Assembly (NCBI GenBank): GCA_017440375.1
Contig: JAFSHK010000049.1
Coordinates: forward strand, 1 to 33,329
DNA from: Lachnospiraceae bacterium
GTDB lineage: Bacteria; Bacillota; Clostridia; Lachnospirales; Lachnospiraceae
Direction of reading: 5' to 3'
Length of the DNA stretch: 33,329 nucleotides
Part shown: positions 13,898 through 23,129 of the stretch, piece by piece
How the letters are laid out: each line of letters starts with the position of its first letter
Numbering within the stretch: the stretch's first letter is position 1
Notes under the pieces: model-generated
The model's database searches: none
What the model saw: only the letters and a program-made list of their open reading frames with translations
Told to the model about the DNA's origin: nothing
Translations under genes and position numbers: made by a program

Positions 13898-15901
13898 CTA
13901 CGAAAGCGACAAGCTTTCCAGCTCCGTTTCCGTCTCCAGCATTCGCTCTAATAACGTTTCTTGCTGGTGCTCCTCCTCTTCTAGCTGCGTCTGTAACTCC
14001 ATCAGCTTATGATAATCCGATGCTAAAGCAGGGTCCAAAAGCTGCAATTGCAAGGAAGCTGCTTTTTCTTCGCTTTCTGATAGCTGCTTTTCAAACTTTT
14101 CAAGTTGCTTGAGCAGACGTGATTTTATCTTGCCGGGATTATAATATGTTTTTTTATCAAATACATCTTGTAAGGTGGGATCATCTCCGGTACCCGACAC
14201 AGAGTTATCCTTGCCTTGCATAACTCCATTTTCTTTATGCACAGTTCTCCCTTTACTCTGCGTATTTTTATCCGCATTATCGAGTTTCATCTTTTCCTGC
14301 AAATAGTCGTCATAGCAACAGTCATATTGCTTTACACCTTCCATGCCGAATTCCAGGATTCCGGTAGCCACCTGCTTGATAAAATATCGGTCATGGGAAA
14401 CAAATAAAACGGTACCCGGAAAATTCTGAAGCATCTGTTCCAAAGCCTGTTTGCCCAAAATATCCATATGATTAGTAGGCTCATCCAGAATCAAAAAATT
14501 CGGTTTCGTCTGAAACATTTTACAAAGCGCAAGTCTTACCTTCTCTCCACCGGAAAGCTGCCCCATCTTCTTCATGACCTCTTCCTGTGAAAACATAAAG
14601 CTACCTAATGCACTTCTTACCTCTTCACGTTTCAGAGTCGGATATTCTTCCCAGAAATTATCCAACACAGTCTGTTCCGGATCTGCATCATTAACGACTG
14701 CCTTTTGCTGGTCGAAATATCCCCATTCCACATTATGACCAATGGTAAAGCTTCCACCTAATTCCGGCACAATCCCAACTAACGTTTTCAAAAGGGTAGA
14801 TTTGCCTTTTCCATTTTCTCCCAGAATAGCAAGCCGATTTCCTTTTCGCAAAGTGAAAGAAAGCTGACTAAGTTCTTTATCATAACCAATTTTTAGATTT
14901 TTAACGGTTAATACATCCGTGTAGCTTTCTATTCTTGGCGAAAACATAGCATGGAACGTTTTCGTATCAAAGCGACGCGGTTTTTCTATTTTCACCATAT
15001 GCTCTATCGCCATTCTCTTCGATCGGGTTGCTGCTACTTTCGTAGGTGTGTTTTTCCACATTTCAATCCATTCTGTCAAACGTTTAATTTCCTTCTGTTG
15101 TGCCTCATAATCCTTTTCCTGCTTCAACAAATTCTCTTCTTTTCGCTTCATAAAGGCCGTATAGTTTCCCGGATATCGCTTTATCTGATGATACTCTATT
15201 TCATAAGTCACATCGATAATCCTATCCAGAAACATTCGGTCATGTGATACAATAATGACAGTTTTGTCATAATTTTTCAGATAATTTTCCAACCATTCAA
15301 TCGTTGGCAAATCTAAGTGGTTCGTCGGCTCATCCAAAAGCATAATATCCGGTCGGCTGAGTAGCAATTTAATAAATGCCACCTTTGTCTGCTGTCCACC
15401 GGAAAAACTTCCGATAGGGCGCTTTAAATCTTCCAGCAAAAAGCCAAACTGTTGGAACATTATTTCCATATCTCGTTTCCAGGTATAGCCTCGCAATGCC
15501 TCCATCTTTTTCTGCATATTATCATATTCATATAATAATTTTTGATTTTCTTTTTCTTCTTGAAGTTCCTGCTCTATCTCTGCCATTCTTGCTTCACAGG
15601 CAAAAACGGATGCAAAAGTCTTTTTTATTTCCTCTTCTACTGTAACTTCTCCATCCGGAAAACTAATCTGCCGCAGAAAACCAATTTCCTGTTTACCGGC
15701 CATAAAAATACCACACTCTTCATCGCTATCCAGATTGTTCATCTGAATATCTCCCGCAATCAACTTGAGCAACGTTGTCTTTCCACACCCGTTTCTTCCA
15801 ACAATTGCAATTTTTTCATTGTCGCGAACCTCAAAATTTACATCTTCCAATATAGTATCTGCTGCGTATTGTACTAACGCATGTTTTATTTGATATCTCA
15901 T
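13898..15901 (-). CDS. ABC-F family ATPase (YdiF-like)
   Basis: A 667-residue cytosolic protein with two ABC domains and no membrane segment. Domain 1: Walker A GRNGCGKTT (35-43), signature SGGQQ (167-171), Walker B LLDEP with TNHLD (188-197). The charged interdomain linker (about 230-320) is the P-site tRNA interaction motif region of ABC-F proteins. Domain 2: Walker A GENGKGKST (361-369), signature LSGGEK (449-454), ILDEPTNHMD (471-480). A C-terminal coiled coil follows (about 593-665). ABC-F proteins act on the ribosome as translation factors or antibiotic-protection factors; the C-terminal coiled coil and length fit the YdiF type. AGGAG lies 11 bases before the ATG. The gene converges on the TetR gene with 16 bases between. 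Confidence 0.92.
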   Translation of the reverse strand: MRYQIKHALVQYAADTILEDVNFEVRDNEKIAIVGRNGCGKTTLLKLIAGDIQMNNLDSDEECGIFMAGKQEIGFLRQISFPDGEVTVEEEIKKTFASVFACEARMAEIEQELQEEKENQKLLYEYDNMQKKMEALRGYTWKRDMEIMFQQFGFLLEDLKRPIGSFSGGQQTKVAFIKLLLSRPDIMLLDEPTNHLDLPTIEWLENYLKNYDKTVIIVSHDRMFLDRIIDVTYEIEYHQIKRYPGNYTAFMKRKEENLLKQEKDYEAQQKEIKRLTEWIEMWKNTPTKVAATRSKRMAIEHMVKIEKPRRFDTKTFHAMFSPRIESYTDVLTVKNLKIGYDKELSQLSFTLRKGNRLAILGENGKGKSTLLKTLVGIVPELGGSFTIGHNVEWGYFDQQKAVVNDADPEQTVLDNFWEEYPTLKREEVRSALGSFMFSQEEVMKKMGQLSGGEKVRLALCKMFQTKPNFLILDEPTNHMDILGKQALEQMLQNFPGTVLFVSHDRYFIKQVATGILEFGMEGVKQYDCCYDDYLQEKMKLDNADKNTQSKGRTVHKENGVMQGKDNSVSGTGDDPTLQDVFDKKTYYNPGKIKSRLLKQLEKFEKQLSESEEKAASLQLQLLDPALASDYHKLMELQTQLEEEEHQQETLLERMLETETELESLSLS

Positions 15902-16075
15902 AATAATTTTTTCTCCTAATTGTTACTACTTGTTTCATCATAAAATAAAATTCTCATATCTGCAAATAAAAGAATTATCAAAGTTATGTAAATGTTAAAT
16001 TGTCTTACTTTTCATGTCTCATTTTGTCGAATTTCAACAATTCCTAAATTATTTTAATATATTCGCTAAAAAGAA

Positions 16076-16104
16076 TTGATTTCATGCTAAAAAAGCAGTA
16101 AAAT
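16076..16104 (+). promoter_or_regulatory. Candidate promoter of the GGDEF/EAL gene
   Basis: TTGATT (16076-16081), a 17-base spacer and TAAAAT (16099-16104) match the housekeeping consensus at 9 of 12 positions. The leader to the start at 16154 is about 43 bases. Confidence 0.55.
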
Positions 16105-16153
16105 GGTAGTAAAATAGTACTAATGGGGTTTTTATAGCAGGGGAGTAATGCTT

Positions 16154-19123
16154 ATGGAACAATATAATTCTTTAACAGGTTTATTATATAATCTGTCCTT
16201 TATTCAAAAAGCCGGTCAATTTATTCAAGACCTTCAACCAAATACATATTGTATGATTGCCATTGATATTGAGCATTTCCGTCTCTTTAACAAATTATAT
16301 GGTCGCCAATCCGGTGACGAACTCTTACAATATATCGGTAATTGTCTAAAAGAAATTGAGGAAAAACATACTTCTGTTTCCGGATATTTAGGCGGTGATA
16401 ATTTTGCAATTTTAATGCCTAATATGCCCGATGTATTTACAGAATTAAAAGATATGATTATCAAAGGCGTAAGAAAATGGAATAATACCGTCGGATTTCT
16501 TCCGGCTCTTGGTATTTATCTAATTGACGATATAAGTGTCCCGCCTGAAATCATTTATGATCGTGCGACTACTGCACTTTCTCATGTTATGAATAAATAC
16601 ACAAACCGTATTTGTTATTACGATTCCAGTATGGAAACAGATTTAGAGCAGGAACTTATTTTACTTGCAGAAATTCAAACTGCTCTGGAAAATGACGAAT
16701 TTACTTTCTATGCGCAGCCTCAATGCGATATTTCTACCGGAAAAATTGTCGGCGCCGAATCCTTAGTTCGTTGGCAACATAGTACAAAAGGTATTGTACC
16801 GCCCGGTGTCTTTATTCCGGTATTGGAAAAAAATGGACTAATTGCTGATTTGGACCGTCATGTTTGGAAAAAAGTATTTGAATGGCTTCGCAGTTGGATT
16901 GACAGAGGATATCGTCCGGTTCCTATTTCCATCAATGTTTCCCGAATTGATATTTTCTCCATGGATGTAGCCGCTTATCTGTTGGAACTTTTACATACTT
17001 ATGATTTATCTGAGAAACTGATTAAAGTAGAGATTACAGAAAGTGCTTACACCGAAAACAATCAGACAATCGATGAGACAGTACAGGAACTTCGTAATCA
17101 TGGCTTTATTGTTATGATGGATGATTTCGGATGCGGTTATTCCTCTTTAAATATGTTACGCAATATTACAGTTGACGTTTTAAAACTGGATATGCGTTTC
17201 TTAGATATAAGTGAGCAGGAGACGGATCGTGGTATTGGTATTCTGGAATCTGTTATTAACATGGCAAGGTTGATGCAACTCCCGATTATTGTAGAAGGCG
17301 TTGAAACCCAGAGTCAAGAACATTTCCTATTAAATATGGGATGTCGTTATACACAAGGTTACTATTATTACAGACCTCTTCCCATTGCTCAGTTCGAAGA
17401 GTTATTGACAGACGAAAGACGACTTGATTTTACCGGTTTGTGGTGTAAGCAAGTGGATTCTCTCCACACACGAGAATTTTTGGACAACAACTTCTTTACA
17501 GACAGCATGGTTAACAACATTATTGGACCGGTTGCATTTTATGAAATGTATGACAATCGCATTGAAGTTACACGTATCAACGAACAATACTATCGTTTAG
17601 CAGGCATTCCAACAGGTTCTGATAACAGTTCCGTAAAAAGATTTTGGAATCATATCAGAGATGACGACCGTCCAACTTTATTTGCTATTTTCGAACAGGC
17701 ATATGCAAATCCGGTTCTAGGTGCTGACGGATTTATTCATTTTCTCCGAATGGACGGAAAAGTATTGTGGGTTTACTTACGAGTCTTTTTCTTAAAAGAA
17801 AATGAAGGAAAGAAATTATTTTATAGTTCGATCGTTGATATGACGGATCAGCATGTACAAAAAAAGCCAAAAGAAAACGTTCTTGCCGAATGCATTGACT
17901 TGCCAAAGGAACATATTGCACTCATGGAAACATATTATGGTCATGTTCCTTATGCCTATGGTATTGCCAAAATTATGGCTGATGAAAACGAAAGAGCATA
18001 TGATTTTGAATTAGTATACGCAAATCCTGCACTCATGAAAAATTGTGACAACGATTTGCATCGTCTTAAACTGATAACATGGAAAGCTTTTGAGAAAAAT
18101 AAAGAAGAAACCTTAGAGAAAGTTTATCGGACAGCATATTATGGAGAAATGCAGGAAATATATGTATATAGCTCTATTTCCAGCCGCTATTTACTCTTTA
18201 CATTTTATCAATATGCTCCCGGTTATGTAGCTTGCATTTTACGCGACTTTACACATGAGTATATTCAGGAAAATGCGTTGAACAGTATTATGTTGTCTTA
18301 TCGCGAGGTTTATTTTGTACATTTACAGGATAATTATTGTAGAATGATTCATCCAAATGAAAACCAAATCTTGGAGCGTGGAAATTACGAAGAGATTATC
18401 AATCGACATTTTTACACCGGAAAAATTCTGGAAATAGATGAGGAAAATGTTCGCAAGTTCTTGTCTTTGGAAAATTTACGTGACATATTACGCACACAAC
18501 ATTCTACAGAATATGTTTATCGAAGAAGTACAAAAGGCCTCTCTGACGAATGGTGTCAGACCAGCTTCATTGTTAGTGAACGTGATAATGACGGTTCTGC
18601 CAAAACTGCTATCATGGTTATTCGAAGCATCGATGCAATTATGCGCGAATCCGAAGATACCAGAAGACAGCGAATGGCTGAAAGCCTTGCAAATATGTCG
18701 GATGGATTCTTTATTTATCAGGCAAATGATAACCAGAAAATTTTGTATGCCAACCCAAAAGTATTGGAACTTTATGGATGTGAAACTGTAGAAGAATTTA
18801 GAACACTTGTAAACCGTTCTTTCCGCGGCATGGTACATCCGGAAGATTTGGCTCGTGTAGAATGGGAAATCAAAGATCAAGTTATTACTTCTGAACAACA
18901 TATGGATTTTATTCAATATCGAATTATCCGTAAAGATGGTGAAGTTCGCTGGATTGATGACTATGGTCATTTGGAGCGTGCATCCAGTGGTGCCGGTGGC
19001 GATTTGTTCTATGTTTTCCTAACCGACGTTACTGACACAATCTCAGCTGTGCAGAAAAACAAACTTCTCAGTATGAACAAATACTATCAAGAACAAAAAA
19101 ATAAATCAGAAAATCCGGTATAG
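16154..19123 (+). CDS. GGDEF (degenerate) - EAL - multi-PAS c-di-GMP signalling protein
   Basis: A 989-residue soluble protein. A GGDEF-like domain (about 1-160) carries IDIEHFRLFNKLYG with metal Asp38, but its signature reads GGDNF (80-84). The catalytic Glu is replaced, so cyclase activity is doubtful. The EAL phosphodiesterase domain (about 165-420) keeps the metal and catalytic set: E202 in E-S-L, N261, E293 (EITES), D323/D324 (MDDFGCGYSSL), K344, E381 and E384 (EGVET). It is therefore probably active in cyclic di-GMP breakdown. PAS-like regions follow at about 430-570, 600-710, 720-845 and 850-975; the last, with YANPKVLELYG and HPEDLARVEWEI, is the clearest. There are no membrane helices. 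The ATG at 16154 is chosen because AGGGGAG is 8 bases upstream; the ATG at 16148 is too close. Confidence 0.9.
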   Translation: MEQYNSLTGLLYNLSFIQKAGQFIQDLQPNTYCMIAIDIEHFRLFNKLYGRQSGDELLQYIGNCLKEIEEKHTSVSGYLGGDNFAILMPNMPDVFTELKDMIIKGVRKWNNTVGFLPALGIYLIDDISVPPEIIYDRATTALSHVMNKYTNRICYYDSSMETDLEQELILLAEIQTALENDEFTFYAQPQCDISTGKIVGAESLVRWQHSTKGIVPPGVFIPVLEKNGLIADLDRHVWKKVFEWLRSWIDRGYRPVPISINVSRIDIFSMDVAAYLLELLHTYDLSEKLIKVEITESAYTENNQTIDETVQELRNHGFIVMMDDFGCGYSSLNMLRNITVDVLKLDMRFLDISEQETDRGIGILESVINMARLMQLPIIVEGVETQSQEHFLLNMGCRYTQGYYYYRPLPIAQFEELLTDERRLDFTGLWCKQVDSLHTREFLDNNFFTDSMVNNIIGPVAFYEMYDNRIEVTRINEQYYRLAGIPTGSDNSSVKRFWNHIRDDDRPTLFAIFEQAYANPVLGADGFIHFLRMDGKVLWVYLRVFFLKENEGKKLFYSSIVDMTDQHVQKKPKENVLAECIDLPKEHIALMETYYGHVPYAYGIAKIMADENERAYDFELVYANPALMKNCDNDLHRLKLITWKAFEKNKEETLEKVYRTAYYGEMQEIYVYSSISSRYLLFTFYQYAPGYVACILRDFTHEYIQENALNSIMLSYREVYFVHLQDNYCRMIHPNENQILERGNYEEIINRHFYTGKILEIDEENVRKFLSLENLRDILRTQHSTEYVYRRSTKGLSDEWCQTSFIVSERDNDGSAKTAIMVIRSIDAIMRESEDTRRQRMAESLANMSDGFFIYQANDNQKILYANPKVLELYGCETVEEFRTLVNRSFRGMVHPEDLARVEWEIKDQVITSEQHMDFIQYRIIRKDGEVRWIDDYGHLERASSGAGGDLFYVFLTDVTDTISAVQKNKLLSMNKYYQEQKNKSENPV

Positions 19124-19141
19124 TTATCTATACCGGATTTT
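19110..19141. terminator. Bidirectional terminator between the EAL and ddl genes
   Basis: AAAATCCGGTATAG (19110-19123) and CTATACCGGATTTT (19128-19141) form a perfect 14-bp stem with a TTAT loop. A's on one side and T's on the other let it serve both convergent genes. The EAL gene's TAG stop lies in the stem. Confidence 0.85.
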
Positions 19142-19143
19142 CA

Positions 19144-20325
19144 TTATTTCTTAACACCTTTCGCACCGGACAAATTTGCATTCTGCAAAATATTACTTTG
19201 GAAAGATGTCATTAAATTCTTCTCTTCTCGCTCTCTCTTCAGCGCCAATTTCACCATATCATCCAACAATTCTGCATACGGCTTGCCAAGCGCCTCCCAC
19301 AAATAGAATGCCAGCGAACCCGGAATTGGGTTAATTTCATTGACATAAACTTGATTGGTATCTTTATCAATCATGAAATCAATTCGGGATACACCGTTAC
19401 AATCCAACACTTGGAATGTTTTGACAGCAATCGAACGAATCTGTTCACGCAGTTCCGGTGTTAAATTTGCCGGAAGTTCTCTCTTGGCAGTACGCATCCC
19501 TTGAGAACCACTTTTATCCCCTGCTACATATTTATCCTCGTAACTCAAGATTTCATCACTGGAAATGGGTTCTTCACATTCGGATGCTTGTGCACTTTCA
19601 TAATCACCAAGTACCGCGCAGTTGATTTCGCGCAAATTCATAATCGCACGCTCTACCAGAACCTTCTGACCAAACTCATAGGCGTATTCCAAAGCTTCCT
19701 TCAAGCCTTCTCTGTCCTTCGCAACTTTAATACCAACACTGGACCCTAAGTTAACCGGCTTAATAATAACCGGATAAGCTACTTTGCTTTCCACTTTCTG
19801 ATAAGCAGCCTCTTCGTCTGCCTGATATTCTTTTACATGTAATGTTACACAGTCTAATACCGGAATGTCATTATCCTTCAAAACGGTCTTCATAACATAC
19901 TTATCCATCGTAACCGCAGATGCCATAACATCACAGCCTACAAGCGGTATATTATAGTGACGTAAGAATCCCTGCAAAGAACCATCTTCAACATTCGCAC
20001 CATGTACTACCGGAAATGCCACATCAATATAATCCACAACAGAGTTACCAAACTTTTTCTCCGGATACTGTACCATATTTACTTTGCCCTGCTCACAGAT
20101 AAAGAAGATTCTTATACTCTTCTTTAATAATTCCGGAATATTTTTATAGTTTGCAATATCACCTACTGCTTCACCCGTATACATTTCATTTTCTTTTGTA
20201 ATATAAATTGGAATCGGTTCATATTTCTCCTGATTGAAAGACTTTAAAGCCTGAATACCGGAAATAACAGAAACCTCATGTTCTACACTCTTACCACCAA
20301 AGAAAACGCCTACTTTAATTTTCAT
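19144..20325 (-). CDS. ddl: D-alanine--D-alanine ligase
   Basis: A 393-residue ATP-grasp enzyme that joins two D-alanines for peptidoglycan precursors. Motifs are FFGGKSVEHEVSVISG at the N-terminus (substrate Glu/Ser region), HGANVEDGSLQGFLRHYNIP, MDKYVMKTVLKDNDIPV, VIKPVNLGSSVGI for ATP binding, SRIDFMID, and VNEINPIPGS, with the metal-binding Glu/Asn. The protein is longer than the usual 300-370 residues, with a Ser/Glu-rich insertion near the omega-loop region (SSDEILSYEDKYVAGDKSG) and a polar C-terminal tail. The SYEDKY segment and the lack of any vanH/vanX neighbour favour a housekeeping Ddl over a D-lactate ligase. The gene follows the MurF-like ligase, whose substrate would be its product. 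Confidence 0.93.
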   Translation of the reverse strand: MKIKVGVFFGGKSVEHEVSVISGIQALKSFNQEKYEPIPIYITKENEMYTGEAVGDIANYKNIPELLKKSIRIFFICEQGKVNMVQYPEKKFGNSVVDYIDVAFPVVHGANVEDGSLQGFLRHYNIPLVGCDVMASAVTMDKYVMKTVLKDNDIPVLDCVTLHVKEYQADEEAAYQKVESKVAYPVIIKPVNLGSSVGIKVAKDREGLKEALEYAYEFGQKVLVERAIMNLREINCAVLGDYESAQASECEEPISSDEILSYEDKYVAGDKSGSQGMRTAKRELPANLTPELREQIRSIAVKTFQVLDCNGVSRIDFMIDKDTNQVYVNEINPIPGSLAFYLWEALGKPYAELLDDMVKLALKREREEKNLMTSFQSNILQNANLSGAKGVKK

Positions 20326-20419
20326 ATTTAATATCCTCTTTTCAGCTATTATAATTCTACTTTACATCTCACAAGCAATAAATTTATTTGTTTGATGCCA
20401 TATAATACAATATATATTT

Positions 20420-22054
20420 TTAAGTATAATTGTCCGGCAAATCATTTTCAATCAAAATTACTTTCTGCTTCTCTCCCGGAATTGCATTTACCATCTGAAA
20501 TGCTTCCTGCAAGTTATCTACAACAATCATTTTGTTCTGTGGAAATCCTGCTTCCAGCAATCCATCCTGAATCGGTTTCGTCTGCTCTTTGCCGACCAAT
20601 ACTGCATAATCACATTTATCATTGGCATACATACCTACTTCTTTGTTCTCATCATATTGCTTCTCACCAAGCTCTACCATACCCGGAGTCATCAAAATAC
20701 GTAAATCTTCAAACATTGCCAATGTATCAAGTGCTGCTTTAAAGCCGTTTTTGTTTGAATTATAGCTGTCATCCAATATAGTACGATTTCCTTGTTTCAA
20801 AAGCTGTAACCTATGCGGAACACTCTCTAACTGTTTCACCGGATAAATCAATTTATCCATTGGAATCCCAAGTGTATTTGCAACTGCAACTGCTCCGGCA
20901 ATATTCTGCACATTATGATTACCAACCAATCGAGTATGGAATTCATATTCTTTTCCTGTACTGTCCTTCATTTTGAAAGCAGAACCTTCTTTGGAGACCG
21001 AAATATCATAGGCACGATAAGCCACATTTTCTTCTGATACACCATAGCTTACAATCTGTTTATCAATCTTATGATTTCGAATATATTCATTGTCATAATT
21101 CAGGAACACTTTACCCTCTGCCGGAACGGCATCGGCCAATTCAAATTTGGTTCCGATTACATTGTCAATACTATGAAAACTCTGCAAATGCTGCGGTCCG
21201 ATAGAAGTAATAATTCCGTACTGCGGATGTACCAAGTCACATATTTCTTTAATATCGCCAACCTCGCGTGCTCCCATCTCACAAATAAATATCTCATGAA
21301 ATGATTTCATCTGTTCGCGAATCGTTCTGACTACCCCTAGGGTTGTATTAAAGTTACCCGGTGTATGCAACACACTAAACTGTGTGGATAATAACTTGCT
21401 TAAGAAATATTTTACACTGGTTTTTCCATAACTTCCGGTAACACCAATAATCGTCAGATGTGGCATTTCTCTTAAAATTCTCGCTGCATCATTGATATAA
21501 TGCTGGTTCACACCTTTTTCAATCGGGCGGTTCATCAAATTCACAAGCAATACCAGAACCGGGATCGCAAGAAACAAAACTAACAATACAACTGCACATA
21601 CCACCAAAACTGCATAAACGCTCCCATCACTCCATAATCCAGTTCCTGCTAAATTACAACATATCACTGCTGCCAAAACAATAACTGCATACACCACACC
21701 GGTTGTTATCAACATTCTTTTTACTCTGGGAGTATACACAAGCGGTTTTTTTGCCTGTCGCGGCTTATTTACCAAAACAGACATCAAATTCAGCAAACAG
21801 GCGGCAATCAGCAAACCGACTGATGCACCTCTTCCTTTGTCACCAAATAATACGACTACAAATAAAAGCAACGAAATCCATGCATATAACGTCTTTCCAA
21901 GGAGTCTTCCGATGTTACTTGTTACCTGCATCCATTCCCTATACTCTCTCGGTTTATAGGAATTTTGCTGAAACATGTGCATAATATATAATTCAAACCA
22001 GACAGCACCCCATATATAAGTGCCAAACCAGATAATCCACAAAAAAATTTCCAT
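20420..22054 (-). CDS. Membrane-anchored MurF-like Mur ligase
   Basis: A 544-residue protein. Residues 1-175 form about five membrane helices (near 1-25, 56-72, 78-96, 113-135 and 146-173) in place of the soluble MurF UDP-MurNAc-binding domain. Residues from about 200 are a Mur ligase: ATP loop GVTGSYGKT (204-212), TPGNFNTTLG, EMGA, GPQHLQSF, and the MurF-style D-D-S-Y-N-S-N segment, then the C-terminal domain. MurF adds D-Ala-D-Ala to the UDP-MurNAc-tripeptide, and the next gene is ddl, which makes D-Ala-D-Ala. A MurF-type reaction at the membrane is therefore the best guess. A different acceptor is possible because the normal N-terminal substrate domain is absent. The ribosome site is weak (GAAG close by, AAGGA further up). 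Confidence 0.82.
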   Translation of the reverse strand: MEIFLWIIWFGTYIWGAVWFELYIMHMFQQNSYKPREYREWMQVTSNIGRLLGKTLYAWISLLLFVVVLFGDKGRGASVGLLIAACLLNLMSVLVNKPRQAKKPLVYTPRVKRMLITTGVVYAVIVLAAVICCNLAGTGLWSDGSVYAVLVVCAVVLLVLFLAIPVLVLLVNLMNRPIEKGVNQHYINDAARILREMPHLTIIGVTGSYGKTSVKYFLSKLLSTQFSVLHTPGNFNTTLGVVRTIREQMKSFHEIFICEMGAREVGDIKEICDLVHPQYGIITSIGPQHLQSFHSIDNVIGTKFELADAVPAEGKVFLNYDNEYIRNHKIDKQIVSYGVSEENVAYRAYDISVSKEGSAFKMKDSTGKEYEFHTRLVGNHNVQNIAGAVAVANTLGIPMDKLIYPVKQLESVPHRLQLLKQGNRTILDDSYNSNKNGFKAALDTLAMFEDLRILMTPGMVELGEKQYDENKEVGMYANDKCDYAVLVGKEQTKPIQDGLLEAGFPQNKMIVVDNLQEAFQMVNAIPGEKQKVILIENDLPDNYT

Positions 22055-22129
22055 AGATAACTTCTAATTCCTTTCCAATTCTCACACAAAGTTGTGCTGC
22101 AACCTTCACATGATCCTATTTACATTATT

Positions 22130-22894
22130 CTATCCGAAGAAAGCTTTCAAAGCGCCATGTACTTTCGCCGGTTGCTCTAAGAATGAGTAATGTCCGGCCC
22201 CTTCACAGACCACAAGTCCTGCATCGTCAATAAGTTCTTCCATACGCTTAGCATCACTAATCGGAGTCGCTGTATCCAAATCTCCCCATACTAAAAGTGT
22301 CGGACACTTCACTTTGGAAATAAGTGGCTCCAAATCCTCATTTACAACTTTTACCAAAGTCGCACGCATGGTAGGCGTCGCACTATTATAGTCTGCGGAA
22401 CCACGCTTTCTGCGCATATCTTCAACTGCATCCGGATATAGAAAATGTAATACTTTGGTGCTCATAATCCTTCTCGCTATTTTATACATCCGAAGACTTG
22501 CCTTTTGTTTCAAAGTTTTCTTAGGCATAATACCTGCGCTATCCACCAAAACAACTTTATGAATATGATAAGAAAAATTCTCTCTGGCATTCATTTTGAA
22601 TAAAACCCTGCCGCCAAAGGAATGCACCAGAATGCTAAACTCTTTTAATTCCAGACTGTCAATAAATTTCACAACAAAATCTACATAATCATCCACGCAC
22701 CAAGTCTTTGGTGGTTCAGATGTCTTACCAAACCCCGGCATATCCAGCGCAATCACTCTATGATTCGGTGAGAGAAGTTTAATAATACCATCAAACAAAG
22801 TAATATTTGCTCCCCAGCCATGTAAAAGCAATATCACATCGCCTTCTCCCTCGTCTATATAATTCACAGAAATATTATCAATTTTGGTAATCAT
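22130..22894 (-). CDS. Alpha/beta hydrolase
   Basis: A 254-residue alpha/beta-hydrolase fold enzyme with an intact triad. The oxyanion motif is H-G-W-G (25-28), the nucleophile is Ser92 in H-S-F-G-G, the acid is Asp207 in G-D-L-D-T-A-T-P, and the base is His235 in G-A-G-H-Y-S-F. There is a lid segment at about 125-185. No signal peptide is seen. The ATG at 22894 is chosen because AAGGAG lies 6 bases upstream; the in-frame ATG at 22936 lacks such a site. It is the first gene of the series hydrolase, MurF-like, ddl, but whether it has a cell-wall role is not visible. The substrate is unknown. Confidence 0.88.
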   Translation of the reverse strand: MITKIDNISVNYIDEGEGDVILLLHGWGANITLFDGIIKLLSPNHRVIALDMPGFGKTSEPPKTWCVDDYVDFVVKFIDSLELKEFSILVHSFGGRVLFKMNARENFSYHIHKVVLVDSAGIMPKKTLKQKASLRMYKIARRIMSTKVLHFLYPDAVEDMRRKRGSADYNSATPTMRATLVKVVNEDLEPLISKVKCPTLLVWGDLDTATPISDAKRMEELIDDAGLVVCEGAGHYSFLEQPAKVHGALKAFFG

Positions 22895-23018
22895 GTAAGA
22901 CTCCTTCTTCCCTATATCTTCATGATAAATCATCATGGTTTGTAACTCAGTTCATTATAAACTATGATTGATTCTAAATTATATTATATGCCATGAAAAG
23001 CATATCAAATGCTAATTA

Positions 23019-23129
23019 CTACGCAAAACGTGCCTCCATATAATCCTCATAATCCATTTCACTCGCAAATAGCATATATCTGCCTTCCACATAACCCATA
23101 TATCCGCTCTCAACTGCATACCCTTTCAT
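23019..23129 (-). CDS. Small 36-residue Tyr/Glu/Met-rich protein
   Basis: A complete 36-codon frame. It starts MKGYAVESGYMGYVEGRYML, continues FASEMDYEDYMEARFA, and stops with TAG. It has an excellent ribosome site (AGGAGA, 8 bases before ATG). The composition (six Tyr, five Met, six Glu, no Cys) and regular spacing of aromatic and acidic residues look like a real small protein rather than chance. The segment Y-M-G-Y-V-E-G-R-Y-M-L-F-A-S-E resembles short uncharacterised clostridial proteins as I remember them; I cannot verify this. No membrane helix is predicted. It stands alone between mfd and the hydrolase. The function is unknown. Confidence 0.7.
   Translation of the reverse strand: MKGYAVESGYMGYVEGRYMLFASEMDYEDYMEARFA

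Noticed and set aside
15902-16147. Attenuator or leader peptide controlling the ABC-F gene
   Set aside because: A leader frame starting ATGATG near 15940 overlaps the gene start, but it has no ribosome site, and I could not find alternative stem pairs with a T-run.
18488-18970. Open frame of 160 codons on the minus strand
   Set aside because: It is antisense to the PAS region of the EAL protein; no start signal and no family resemblance.
19144-20325. Vancomycin-resistance type D-Ala-D-Lac ligase
   Set aside because: No vanH, vanX or two-component genes are adjacent, and the neighbour is a MurF-like ligase; a housekeeping Ddl explains it better.
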